DNA from: Scleromitrula shiraiana
Taxonomy: Eukaryota; Ascomycota; Leotiomycetes; Helotiales; Sclerotiniaceae
NCBI GenBank assembly: GCA_028455995.1
Contig: JABELC010000002.1
Location: 1-64,000 of the forward strand
DNA length: 64,000 nucleotides
Direction of reading: 5' to 3'
Shown here: one piece after another, positions 12,201 through 21,685 of the stretch
How positions within the stretch are numbered: the stretch's first letter is position 1
How the letters are laid out: every line of letters begins with the position of its first letter
Made by a program: the position numbers and the translations under genes
Notes under the pieces: generated by a model
What the model was told of the DNA's origin: nothing
The model's input: only the letters and a program-made list of their open reading frames with translations
Databases searched by the model: none

Positions 12201-13291
12201 GTTCGATGCAAAATTTAACAGTTAGTCTCAAGTACCTCTGTCTTCGTCATTAAGGTCTTCTGGGACCACTGATACACAGATAGAATCAGCAAAATATATA
12301 CGGCAAGTGTTAAGGACACTCACGCAAGTTGGCTTCATCAGCAAAACGGAGTAATACATGCCAGACATTGCGATATGCGGTACTCGTTTCCCCAGTGAAC
12401 CTACAAATTTCTTTATGGTTACAATCGTCCATAAAAACAATTTCATCTTCAATCCCCATGATTGCGCTGTCGCTATCGACCACCTAGCTCGATGGTCAGC
12501 ATCAAAGACCATCAGTTTTCTTTTGAGGAATGACTAACTCTACTTCCAATAGCGCGCATGATCTCCTGCTCAACGAAGCTGGCGATTCTGATGTTCATCG
12601 CTTTCTTCACTTCCTTAAATTTCTCGTTAATTTCAAGCAAACGTTTAAAGTCTTTTGCTAAGCCTTCAATGAGTTCCAATCGCATAACACCAACCAATTT
12701 CAATGGTTTACCCAACACTTTATGGACAGACGAAGCTATCTTTAAGGCTACCTTAGTTGATTCGGAACCTTTGTGTGGGGTGGCGAGGAACAAGGCTGCA
12801 GATATAGACACAAATATGTTGCTGAAAATACTTCCGGATTCATATGCTATGTTGATTGCATTCTTTGCCACTATGCCGCCCATACTATGGCAGATGAAGA
12901 CGATCCGTCTCTTTTGGTCTTCTTCACTTGTCCGAACATTCCTCAGTGCTTGAAGTAGAGATAATGAATATGTATTTAGGTCTGAGACAGATGTCGAGAG
13001 CACAACTTGAGCATCGTAACCATATGAGAAGATACGGGCTCCCGGTAATGAGCCTGGTAGAATGTCTTGAAGCCAGAAACATTTTTTCTTTGTCCATGTC
13101 TTATAAGCATCTCCTGTAATACCATGAAGGGCTACGATATCTAGCTTGTATGAGGGTCTGCCTTCTTTGGGCGAAACTGGTTGAGGATTTAAATGGAATA
13201 AACCAAGTTTGTCGGATCTTTTAGGTGGCTCAGGCGATAGTGCAGCATCTTTCAGTTGTTTTGGACGTTTAGCACGAGGAAACCTTGCCAT
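9250..13291 (-). CDS. NLR-like STAND protein: lipase-like domain, NACHT ATPase, ankyrin repeats
   Basis: Predicted 1293 aa, exons 13291-12539, 12483-12324, 12268-12236 and 12185-9250. The N-terminal alpha/beta hydrolase (SesB/PGAP1-like) has HGITG at about 56-60 and the nucleophile elbow HSMGG with Ser136. A linker typical of these proteins (FVEQE...VDSDSAIMG) leads to a NACHT module with P-loop GKPGTGKST near residues 364-372 and acidic LMFVDALDET-like Walker B (MMFVDALDET). The C-terminus, from about 860, has 12-13 ankyrin repeats, many near-identical (GSALQAAA, LLL..GADVN, A/NQGG). Such proteins act in fungal non-self recognition and heterokaryon incompatibility: the repeats sense, NACHT oligomerises and the hydrolase is the effector. 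The third intron's donor (GTACTT) is weak, so the 33-nt exon is the least certain part. Confidence 0.88.
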
Positions 13292-14596
13292 TGCAAATTC
13301 AAGTCTGCAACGCCATCAACATTAGATAGTCATTGAAAGTAAACTAAACGGATTTTTGACATACACAGATTCCGAGCAAGAATAACAAAAAGCTCGCAAG
13401 CTGGTATACAGCGATGTGGGTTTGAATATAATTACAACAAGACAATATAGAATACAGTATAGACATACAATATTTAACAACAGCAAAATCAGCCAAAGAA
13501 AATCGAAAAAAACAAGAATAATAGTCTATGTAACGTTTTTGAGTGCTGCCATCTGTCTGGTATCTGTGCCTTACCATCAAAACATGGCTTCGCAGGCGCA
13601 ACTTGCTCCCATGTTGAACACCCTGGATATGTTGGTGACTTGAATTCAACCATCCTTGCATTTTGTGTATGTGATTGGTTAGTATTAGCTCAATGTAACC
13701 ATACCTCAGTGTTGAAGCAGAGTGGCGGCATAGATATTTTCAGTAAACGCATGCATGGACAAAAAGACTGGAAGCTTGAGAGCCCAGGGCGCTTAGGGAT
13801 ATAATGCCGGGTATGAGCACGGTGACCTGACATGCATGGGTAACCACAAATAGAAGATTTACGAAGTCCTGATTCTATTAAAAAGACTTTCTTGATGAAG
13901 GTCAAATGAAGGTCAAACTCCAAAGGAAGATCGATATCGCAATAATTGACTTCACAAAATACCTTACACATGTACTTTAATGGATGTCAAACCTCTTCCT
14001 GAGTGATGATGATGGCATACAGCCTACAACCGACAGATTCAATGAATAATATAAGGTGGAGCCGTAATCTACTACCACTATTTGTGTTGTTCACTTGAGT
14101 AGTCATGCAACTCGATGTAGTTTAGTTATGATATACTCGAGTAGTACTGTTATCCATTCACATCACTTGATATGCTTTGATCCCCAGTATACAGTCCCGA
14201 CAGTGCCATCACTTATTAGTAAGACGTATAAGTAATACAATGAACGATTTAGTATTGCAAGGGAAATTCCCATAGCAATCATGCCAATTCAAACTACTCC
14301 TGATATTATTCAACTTTAAACTTTGAGAATGAATCAAGGTCAAACAACTCCTCTCATTCCATCCACAAATCTCGAGAGTTCTGCTTGTCAAAAGTTAATT
14401 ATGTTTTGTGGTTGAATTGGTAACAATGATAGAACCCAGGACCAGGCCAAGACCCTAGAAACTAATGCTAAACCTACATCACTATTTTTGTTTATTCACC
14501 GCCCGGCAGAAAATCAAGATCATATCAATTTTCTGTGCTCAAAATTCTAACCCATCTCGTTCACTCAATTTTGTCCATTGATAACAATGTCAGCAT
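13292..14596. other. Divergent intergenic region (NLR-like gene / TRM1)
   Basis: Shared upstream region of two divergent genes, 1.3 kb. Open frames at 13344-13661 and 13690-13971 are short, without domains or plausible splice partners. No repeat or RNA gene recognised. Confidence 0.4.
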
Positions 14597-16747
14597 ATGC
14601 GACCATATAACCCAATTAGGAAGGAGGTTCTCAGAAACTTCAGGTTTGTATGTGCAAGATCAGAGCTTCCGGTATCATACAAACCCGTCCCAACATTCAG
14701 AATGGCTTCTTCTCTACCAAATATTACAGCAGCACCAGCTGTAGATCAACACATCCTACACGACGGTAAGGAATATACGACAATCAAAGAAGGACTCGCA
14801 CATATTTTGGTGCCCGCGGAATCTGCGAAAGTTCCCCAGGCTACACCCAAAGGTCCAAATCAACCGCAATCTGTTTTCTACAATCCAATTCAGCAATTTA
14901 ATCGAGACCTAAGTGTTTTAGCTATTAAAGCATATGGTGAAAGTGTACTGGAAAGGAAGAAGCTACTGGTAGAGCGGGACAGGCAAAGAAATGCGGCGAA
15001 GAAGGAGAAGAAGCGAAAGCGTGGCGCTGGGGGGGAAATTGAAGGCCCAAGGAAAGCTGGCAGACTCGAATCTACAGGCGATGTTATGGATGAAATTCTC
15101 GTCGCAGAACAATTAGAGAAGGAGAACGTCATTGAAGAAGGGAACGCAGTTGGACTTCCATCCCACGAATCGAAAGATGTCACAGCTGACGTCGAACCCC
15201 CAGCGCAAACTGCGACAGAGACGGCAGAGATGAACACGAACGAGGAAAAGCCTGCTAAACCTGCAAATCCAATCATGCCAAGGTTCACGATTCTTGATGC
15301 TTTATCTGCAACGGGATTGAGGGCTCTTCGATATGCCCAGGAAATTCCCTTTGCAACATCAGTCACGGCCAACGATCTACTTCCCGCAGCCACGAAGACC
15401 ATCGAACTCAATGTCAAACATAATAGACAAGAAAATAAGATCAAGCCTACTACAGGGAACGCGATAGCTCATATGTATAGTTTTGTGGGAGACGATCTCA
15501 GAGATTTTCATGGACGTCCAACAGCCAGCAAAAAATATGATGTGATTGATTTGGATCCTTATGGTACGGCAGCACCATTTCTTGATGCTGCAGTACAAGC
15601 TGTTAGAGATGATGGTGGGCTTTTGTGCGTTACATGCACCGATGCCGGCGTATGGGCTTCCAACGGATATCCTGAAAAGGCATACTCCCTTTATGGAGGA
15701 GTGACAGTCAAGGGTCAACATTCTCACGAAGGTGGTCTTCGTCTCATCTTACACTCAATAGCTACATCGGCAGCTCGATATGGTTTAGCAATGGAGCCAC
15801 TTCTCTCTCTATCAATTGATTTCTACGCGAGAGTTTTCGTAAGAATTCACAAATCTCCAGCAGATGTCAAGTTCTTGGCCGGAAAGACGATGATGGTTTA
15901 TAATTGTGATGCGGGTTGCGGAGCTTGGACAACACAAATGGTTGGGAGGAATAAATTATCCCTAAACAAACTTGGAAAAGGTTACTTTTGGAAACATGTT
16001 TATGCTCCAGGGCCATCAGCAAACGGGGACTGCACTCACTGTGGCATGAAAACTCATATAGGAGGACCCATGTATGCTGGGCCATTACATTCTCCTGAAT
16101 TCATAAAGAGGATCTTGGACGGGCTACCTAGTGTATCTAAGGATACGTATCAAACAACAGATCGTATTGAAGGAATGCTTACATTGGCCCTCGAAGAGAA
16201 TCTACCTTCATTGGAAGATATGTCGCATTCTCCAACTGCAACATCAACCACAGGCAAATGGGATCCAGCTGCAATTGATCATTATCCTTTCTTCTTCATC
16301 CCCTCGATGCTTGCCAAAGTTCTTCACTGTGTTACACCACACGAATCTGCTCTCCGTGGAGCTTTCAAACATCTTGGGTATCGAGTGACGAGGAGTCATA
16401 CTAAAGGTGGAAGTTTTAAGACCGATGCACCTTGGGAGGTTATTTGGGAAGTTATGAGAGAATGGGTTAGACAAAAGTCACCTGTTAAGGAGGGAGCCAT
16501 CAAGAAAAATACTGCTGGGTATTTCATCATGGGCCTAGACAAGCAAGAAAATGCTGCAGTTGCAATTGGAGATTCAGCTGCAGTCACGAACGGCAACCAG
16601 GAAGACAAATCTGCCGAAAAGAAAAAGCTTGAAGTGGTATTCGATGAAAAGTTGGGAACCGAGAAAGATGTGAAGAAATTAGTCCGATACCAAGAGAATC
16701 CTCGAGAGAATTGGGGTCCTATGAATCGTGCAAAAGCTCACGCATAA
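14597..16747 (+). CDS. TRM1: tRNA (guanine26-N2)-dimethyltransferase Trm1
   Basis: Transfers two methyl groups from SAM to N2 of G26 in most nuclear and mitochondrial tRNAs. It is a single exon of 716 aa. The class I methyltransferase core is clear: ILDALSATGLRALRYAQE (SAM motif I, near residue 231), TANDLLP, and the N2-G MTase signature VIDLDPYGTAAPFLDA near 316. A cysteine-containing C-terminal half follows (NCDAGCGAW, CTHCGMKTHIGGP). A charged, Lys-rich insertion (KKEKKRKRG) lies near residues 135-140 and could act as a nuclear signal. Two in-frame starts exist. Met1 gives a basic, Arg-rich 35-residue leader resembling a mitochondrial presequence; Met36 (14702) gives MASSLPNITAAP. Yeast Trm1 is known to use two starts for mitochondrial and nuclear forms, and this gene may do the same. 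Confidence 0.93.
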   Translation: MRPYNPIRKEVLRNFRFVCARSELPVSYKPVPTFRMASSLPNITAAPAVDQHILHDGKEYTTIKEGLAHILVPAESAKVPQATPKGPNQPQSVFYNPIQQFNRDLSVLAIKAYGESVLERKKLLVERDRQRNAAKKEKKRKRGAGGEIEGPRKAGRLESTGDVMDEILVAEQLEKENVIEEGNAVGLPSHESKDVTADVEPPAQTATETAEMNTNEEKPAKPANPIMPRFTILDALSATGLRALRYAQEIPFATSVTANDLLPAATKTIELNVKHNRQENKIKPTTGNAIAHMYSFVGDDLRDFHGRPTASKKYDVIDLDPYGTAAPFLDAAVQAVRDDGGLLCVTCTDAGVWASNGYPEKAYSLYGGVTVKGQHSHEGGLRLILHSIATSAARYGLAMEPLLSLSIDFYARVFVRIHKSPADVKFLAGKTMMVYNCDAGCGAWTTQMVGRNKLSLNKLGKGYFWKHVYAPGPSANGDCTHCGMKTHIGGPMYAGPLHSPEFIKRILDGLPSVSKDTYQTTDRIEGMLTLALEENLPSLEDMSHSPTATSTTGKWDPAAIDHYPFFFIPSMLAKVLHCVTPHESALRGAFKHLGYRVTRSHTKGGSFKTDAPWEVIWEVMREWVRQKSPVKEGAIKKNTAGYFIMGLDKQENAAVAIGDSAAVTNGNQEDKSAEKKKLEVVFDEKLGTEKDVKKLVRYQENPRENWGPMNRAKAHA

Positions 16748-17656
16748 GCTTGAATTGTATTTCATTATGTTTGTATACCCTAAAATATACGCCCACATAC
16801 ATTTGGCATACATACTCTACTCAGTTCCACAATGATCGTTGGTGGTATTTGTTGGATTTTGAAGATAGTTCCTTCCATTGCTATATACCCAGCGCGCGTG
16901 TATATATTCTGGACTTCATGAAACTACTGCCTGGCCTCTTATCGCCAGCAAGTTTATTAACGATGTACAATAATCGCATTTGTTATTGAAGCACAGCCGC
17001 GAGGAGAGTCCTGCCGAGAAAGCCAAGTCCCCAGATCAAGGCACATACGGCAATCTATCTTTGTAAACAACAAACTTATGTCAAAGATCCATTATTGAGG
17101 AGGAGGAACCAGCCACAGACTTTCAGTCCGAGCGTAGGAGTCCAGTAGTTGCTAACAGGCAGCTTCTTACAACTGGCGGAAATTCTGGGGTTTATCGGAA
17201 ATCTAGCGTCTTCTTGATGTGGGCCTGAATTTTCCTGGACAGACAAGTGTAGATTTTTCTTCCTTCGACGAAGTCGTCAATTGATATAAGCATAATTTAA
17301 ACATTTATATTCTAATTGCCTATTCGCTTATTCATCTTTTCCACCAATAGAAATGAAGACATTCCAAATCTGAGAATAGTTTCATATAAGCGCCAAATCC
17401 TATACAGTGTTCATGCAATTTTATAACGCCATGGGCACAGAAAAGGAACTCCATCCTCCACTAACTTGTTCCTGTAATTTTAAAATCTCAAAACGGTTCC
17501 AACAGAACCCTTTGTATCTTCCCCAAATTTTTTGTATATCCTCCCCTTCATTTCCCTTCAACTGCATTATGTTTATACTCCACAATTGTTACACAGATCT
17601 ACATACAATCGCTTTGTTTGATGACGTTGCGAATGAATAAGCAGGCGATGTAAATT
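16748..17656. other. Intergenic region
   Basis: TRM1 3' flank and promoter of the 17657 gene. Short open frames at 16711-16989 and 17407-17640 carry no recognisable features. Confidence 0.4.
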
Positions 17657-18543
17657 ATGTTTCTCCATAAAATATATCCTCTCTTTTCGTTGCTTTATAT
17701 TGGGGAAGTCGTTGCGCAATCTTCGTCAGCTTCGTTGTTCGCAGGCGATTTTCCAGTTATCGCATATCCAATTGATTCCGTATGTTACATCTCCATATCT
17801 CCTCCACACTCAACAAACTTCTAACACTATACCCTTATATTAAAGACCGAAAATGTAGCAACAACCTACCTCGTGGCTTGCCCTGCAGGCTCAGATACCT
17901 CATCATGTAACTTCCAACAGCCGTATACTCTAACTCAAGGGCCCAGCACTGTCGCATACGCACTCACAGTACCTGACTCTATGTACGTATTCCAGCTTTT
18001 TGCATTATATTCCCTCCAGTACATTCTCCAACTCACTCATCTGCCATACTAAAACATTACAGAACAATATCCCTCGCATGCGCTCTCTCCGGCTCCTCAT
18101 CCATGGCTTGCGTCGCCACTCAAAAAAATTCTGGATCTACCTCAGCCATAGCATCATTAACAATTACAGGGGCACCGGTAGCTACCCATTTCCGCGCTAT
18201 ACAATTGGTAACAGCGACGGATGCCCTACTTACGCATGCTATAGGCGCGACTATTACTTCCAGCGCGAGTCTACCCGCTGTTACTCCAGCGAGCAATGGT
18301 ACGGGATTGGGGGTTGCGAAGGGTTCGGGTACTGGGAATGCGGTAGGCGGAGGGGCGGCGGCAGCAACTGGTACGAGTGTTACTTGGACGATGGGAAGTA
18401 GTGCTTCTGCTACTGGTGGTGGAAATGCAGTGACGACTTCTACGGGGGATGGGGTTGGGAGTGCGGGGGTTATTGGAAGGGGAAGTGTTAGTTTTAGTTT
18501 GATTTGCGGAGTTTTTGGGGTATTCGGGCTTTGGGTTTTGTAA
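17657..18543 (+). CDS. Small secreted, probably GPI-anchored surface protein
   Basis: Spliced gene of 246 aa, exons 17657-17779, 17846-17982 and 18063-18543, all with GT-AG introns. The N-terminus MFLHKIYPLFSLLYIGEVVA is a likely signal peptide ending before QSSSASL. The mature part has a compact domain with four or more cysteines (LVACPAGSDTSSCNF, SLACALSGSSSMACVAT), then a Thr/Ser/Gly/Ala-rich stalk and a hydrophobic C-terminus (SFSLICGVFGVFGLWVL) of the GPI-signal type. This layout is common among Leotiomycete cell-wall proteins of unknown function. I know of no enzymatic activity for it. The start is chosen because it opens directly into the signal peptide and joins in frame to both later exons. 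Confidence 0.8.
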
Positions 18544-19276
18544 GAGAGGTGTTTTGGGATGTGGGTTATGAAGTATGAAAGTGGGTGATGTTTAATGGTC
18601 GGTCTGGGACGAGATGATGTGTTTATGTGTATGTTTTATGTTGTGATGAGGCCTAGATTATCTGAATAATTCATTGCTAGTTTATGTTGAAGATGTAATT
18701 AATTTGGAGGGGGATGCTAGTGGTACCTGGGTGGATTTGGATTTAGACAGGATGAGGTTGTGTGTATGAATACTCAAATTGGGGGGTCTGTTCAAGCGTT
18801 CGTTTCAAACATTAATGGTTTAGATATTAGAAGTATCAACAATCTATACTTCCTAGGCTAAAGTGTTCAAATGTCTAAATTCTGAAACTTTAAAGCTTAA
18901 TCTAATCATCCAGATATCAAGATATCGGAATGCTGAATGTTGAAAAATTTAAGACAACGTATGTTCGGGTTGCAAAATCATTCCATGAACCAGGTTGGGT
19001 GTTCAGTCACTACATAGTCACCATTTCAAAGTCTTTCTAGCAACCATCTTGCTTTGCTTCTAAATGTTTAGTAAAGATGTTTTATTTAAAATCAGGAACT
19101 AAGTTTTGACGTTGTATTCAATGAATTATCCGTACTCCCCAGCCCATTCCCATTCCCATCTCAATCTCAATATGCATTCCAATACTCCGAGCCCAACGTA
19201 AATTCTCATTATTGTAGAAATAAACTCCTACATCAAACCCCGCAAGCACCAAAAACAAATGAAGTAGCAATCGTCA
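18544..19276. other. Convergent intergenic region
   Basis: Lies between two convergent 3' ends. It is T/G-rich on the left with no open frame worth noting. Nothing else seen. Confidence 0.4.
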
Positions 19277-20248
19277 TTAATCGCGATAGCCATAATTTAC
19301 TGATATAACATCACCGTTACCGAACGTCGCAACAGTAGCAACACTGAAGCTAATGGCAGGAGATAAATCTCCGGGCTCTAGGACGTTTGGTATATGTAAA
19401 TTTCCAAATTCATTCCGGTCTTGTAATGTTGCTGCAGCGGTGACAGTGATGATCTCCGTGCTAGTAACAAAATGAGTCGATGGCGTTGGCTGTTCAGTTA
19501 CCTTGGCCTGGCCTCCAAATGCAAGCGCATCGGCAAGAAATCCTCCTAGGTTTTGAAGTATCGTCACTGGAGATGGATCTACGCTCGAGGTATCCGTGTT
19601 AATTTGGCGTTTCTCTGCTACTTCGGTGACTGTGGCAACAACAACTGGTGGACTATAGGTAAAGGTTCCGGGTCCGTTGAAGGGAACGATTGAATCTGTT
19701 TGTGCTTCGCGTCGTTGTTTTGCTGCATCAGTGACGGTAACAACTTCTGTCACAACTTCCGTTATGACCACTTGGGGTGGGTGATAGGTAGATTCTTCAG
19801 CTCCTTTAAAAGGAGTGACTGAGTCTGTTTGCGCATCACGTCGTTGTATTGCCACAAATACCGATCCTGGATTTGTAGTAGCAGCAGTAGCAGTCTCCGT
19901 TATCGTAGTTGAGAGAGTAGTAAGAGATATGGAGGGTGAAGGAGGCGGCGGTGGTGGTGGTTCAGTCTCGACAATAACTGATGTTAAGAGGACTACTGAC
20001 GGAGGTACAATTGATGTTAAGGTGACGGGTGACGGAGTTATGAACTCAGTTGTTTCAGGAATTTTGTTTCCTTTAAGGGGAAAGACCGAAAGAAGTTCAC
20101 GTTCTTCCAACTCTGCTGCCCTCGGCTCAGCTTGATTTTCGTTCAACTGGTTCCTTGAATTTGCATTTCGATGAATATTGAGACCGAATGCAGTTCGACA
20201 AAATGAGAGAACGGAAAGGGAGAGGAGGAGATGGGGAAGAGTATGCAT
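19277..20248 (-). CDS. Secreted repeat protein with dibasic (Kex2-type) sites
   Basis: Single-exon 323-aa protein starting at the ATG at 20248, which opens a signal peptide (MHTLPHLLLSLSVLSFCRTA). The open frame extends 77 codons further upstream but that part looks like leader sequence. The body is Thr/Val/Pro-rich with a run of eight prolines. Two long repeats each begin after a dibasic pair: QRRDAQTDSVTPFKG and QRREAQTDSIVPFNG. Each continues with TY.PP and a V.T.V.. stretch, and a third, diverged unit starts EKRQINTDTSS. This is the layout of Kex2-processed repeat proteins, which include repellents, pheromones and precursors of fungal ribosomal peptides. No known core peptide is recognised and no tailoring gene of the UstY (DUF3328) type lies beside it. 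Function unknown. Confidence 0.75.
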   Translation of the reverse strand: MHTLPHLLLSLSVLSFCRTAFGLNIHRNANSRNQLNENQAEPRAAELEERELLSVFPLKGNKIPETTEFITPSPVTLTSIVPPSVVLLTSVIVETEPPPPPPPSPSISLTTLSTTITETATAATTNPGSVFVAIQRRDAQTDSVTPFKGAEESTYHPPQVVITEVVTEVVTVTDAAKQRREAQTDSIVPFNGPGTFTYSPPVVVATVTEVAEKRQINTDTSSVDPSPVTILQNLGGFLADALAFGGQAKVTEQPTPSTHFVTSTEIITVTAAATLQDRNEFGNLHIPNVLEPGDLSPAISFSVATVATFGNGDVISVNYGYRD

Positions 20249-21685
20249 CTTGTGAAATAGAAACAATGATAATACTTGATGTATGCAGACGTATGAGTTG
20301 AAAACTGAAGCTTCAGGTAGGTTTGCAGGTCTAACTTTTCTTGAAGTTGTAGATATCTGGATCTGCTTGTGCTTTTGAAGAGTAAGGTGGTGGATGTGGT
20401 TCTGACTTCGATTCTCAAACTGAGTGGAAGAGAGGACATATATACACATTCCAGTACTGAAATAACATAGCCTTCGCACCTCTTTCGGTGCCGTTCACCT
20501 CCATAAAGTCAAAACTAGCATGGCATAGCCTTATACAAGCCAACCGTTTAACGGTGGCATAGACTACCGAGTAGCAGTACCGAAATAGCATTGCTATAAC
20601 GATAAGATTCACTGCCTTGGTGACAAGAATAGCCTTGCTTTCTCGCTCTTGTCTAACCGTTTATATGGCAACTACTTGAGATGATACCGAAGATCTATAT
20701 ATCCCGAGTTCATGTAAGCATGTCTGTTATAAAAGTGGTAACACATCTCCCCAAGAATAAAACAAAGTTATTAACATCTGAATACCAAGAACATAACCGC
20801 CGTCCAGATGCATCAAAACAAACACATGCACAAACATACAAACAAACAGTTAGTTACCAACTGGTTATTTCGGGCCATCTCATTCATGCAAGGCTGATTC
20901 TAAAAAAGGACTGAGCCGACCGGATGTAAGATATGCCGCAAATAAGTTCAGCCTCAGTGTTTAATCGGGATACTTGAACAATTCGCTGATTAGATTGGAA
21001 TAAGAGGCGGTGTTTTTAGAGTTGTCTAACTTGAGAAGGAATGAGGCGTGATTTCGAGATAAACCTTTTGTGTGATTATATCATGATCCCCCTGGAAAAG
21101 CGTGTAGTAAGGACATTAAGTTCAACGGGAAATAAACATTCAAAAATATTTTGATTCAAAATTTTTGGAATCTCTGTATTCTAATCAATTCAATTATTGC
21201 GGTTGGTTTAGAACGAGAGGGATGAGTTCTGCTTGAAATTAATATTTATCAACCGTTTGTCAACTACATTCAGTTAGGGAATTCAAAGCTTGCATAGTTC
21301 GTTAGGGGTTTTCCATGAGATATATAACATAAGCTTTTGTGAATGGTGGGGTTTTGATTTACTCTGGTCACAAATTTAAGACTTTGAAAGAAATCAAAAC
21401 TCCAAGTGGAGAAGAACATTATTATATATCTTCCTATCATCTCTCTACCTCTCTATCTGTCCATCTACCCATCTACCAGTATCCCCTATTCCCGAGACTC
21501 AAATAACCAAGATACCGAGCTATCTTACATGAAGTCCAACTTATACTATACTACTATTAAGACCATCAATCCCATAAAAACCACAAACTAAAGCCATTCC
21601 ATACACCCAATCTCATAACAATTATATTATATAATCTACAGGATTTATTAATCTTCTCATATAATCTAATTACCCACCTAAGAAC
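20249..21685. other. Intergenic region
   Basis: About 1.4 kb of AT-rich sequence upstream of the repeat protein and downstream of the lipase gene. No coding frame or repeat of note. Confidence 0.4.

Noticed and set aside
13690..13971. 93-codon minus-strand frame upstream of the NLR-like gene as a possible extra exon
   Set aside because: The N-terminus of the NLR-like protein is already complete at 13291, and no splice pair links the two convincingly.
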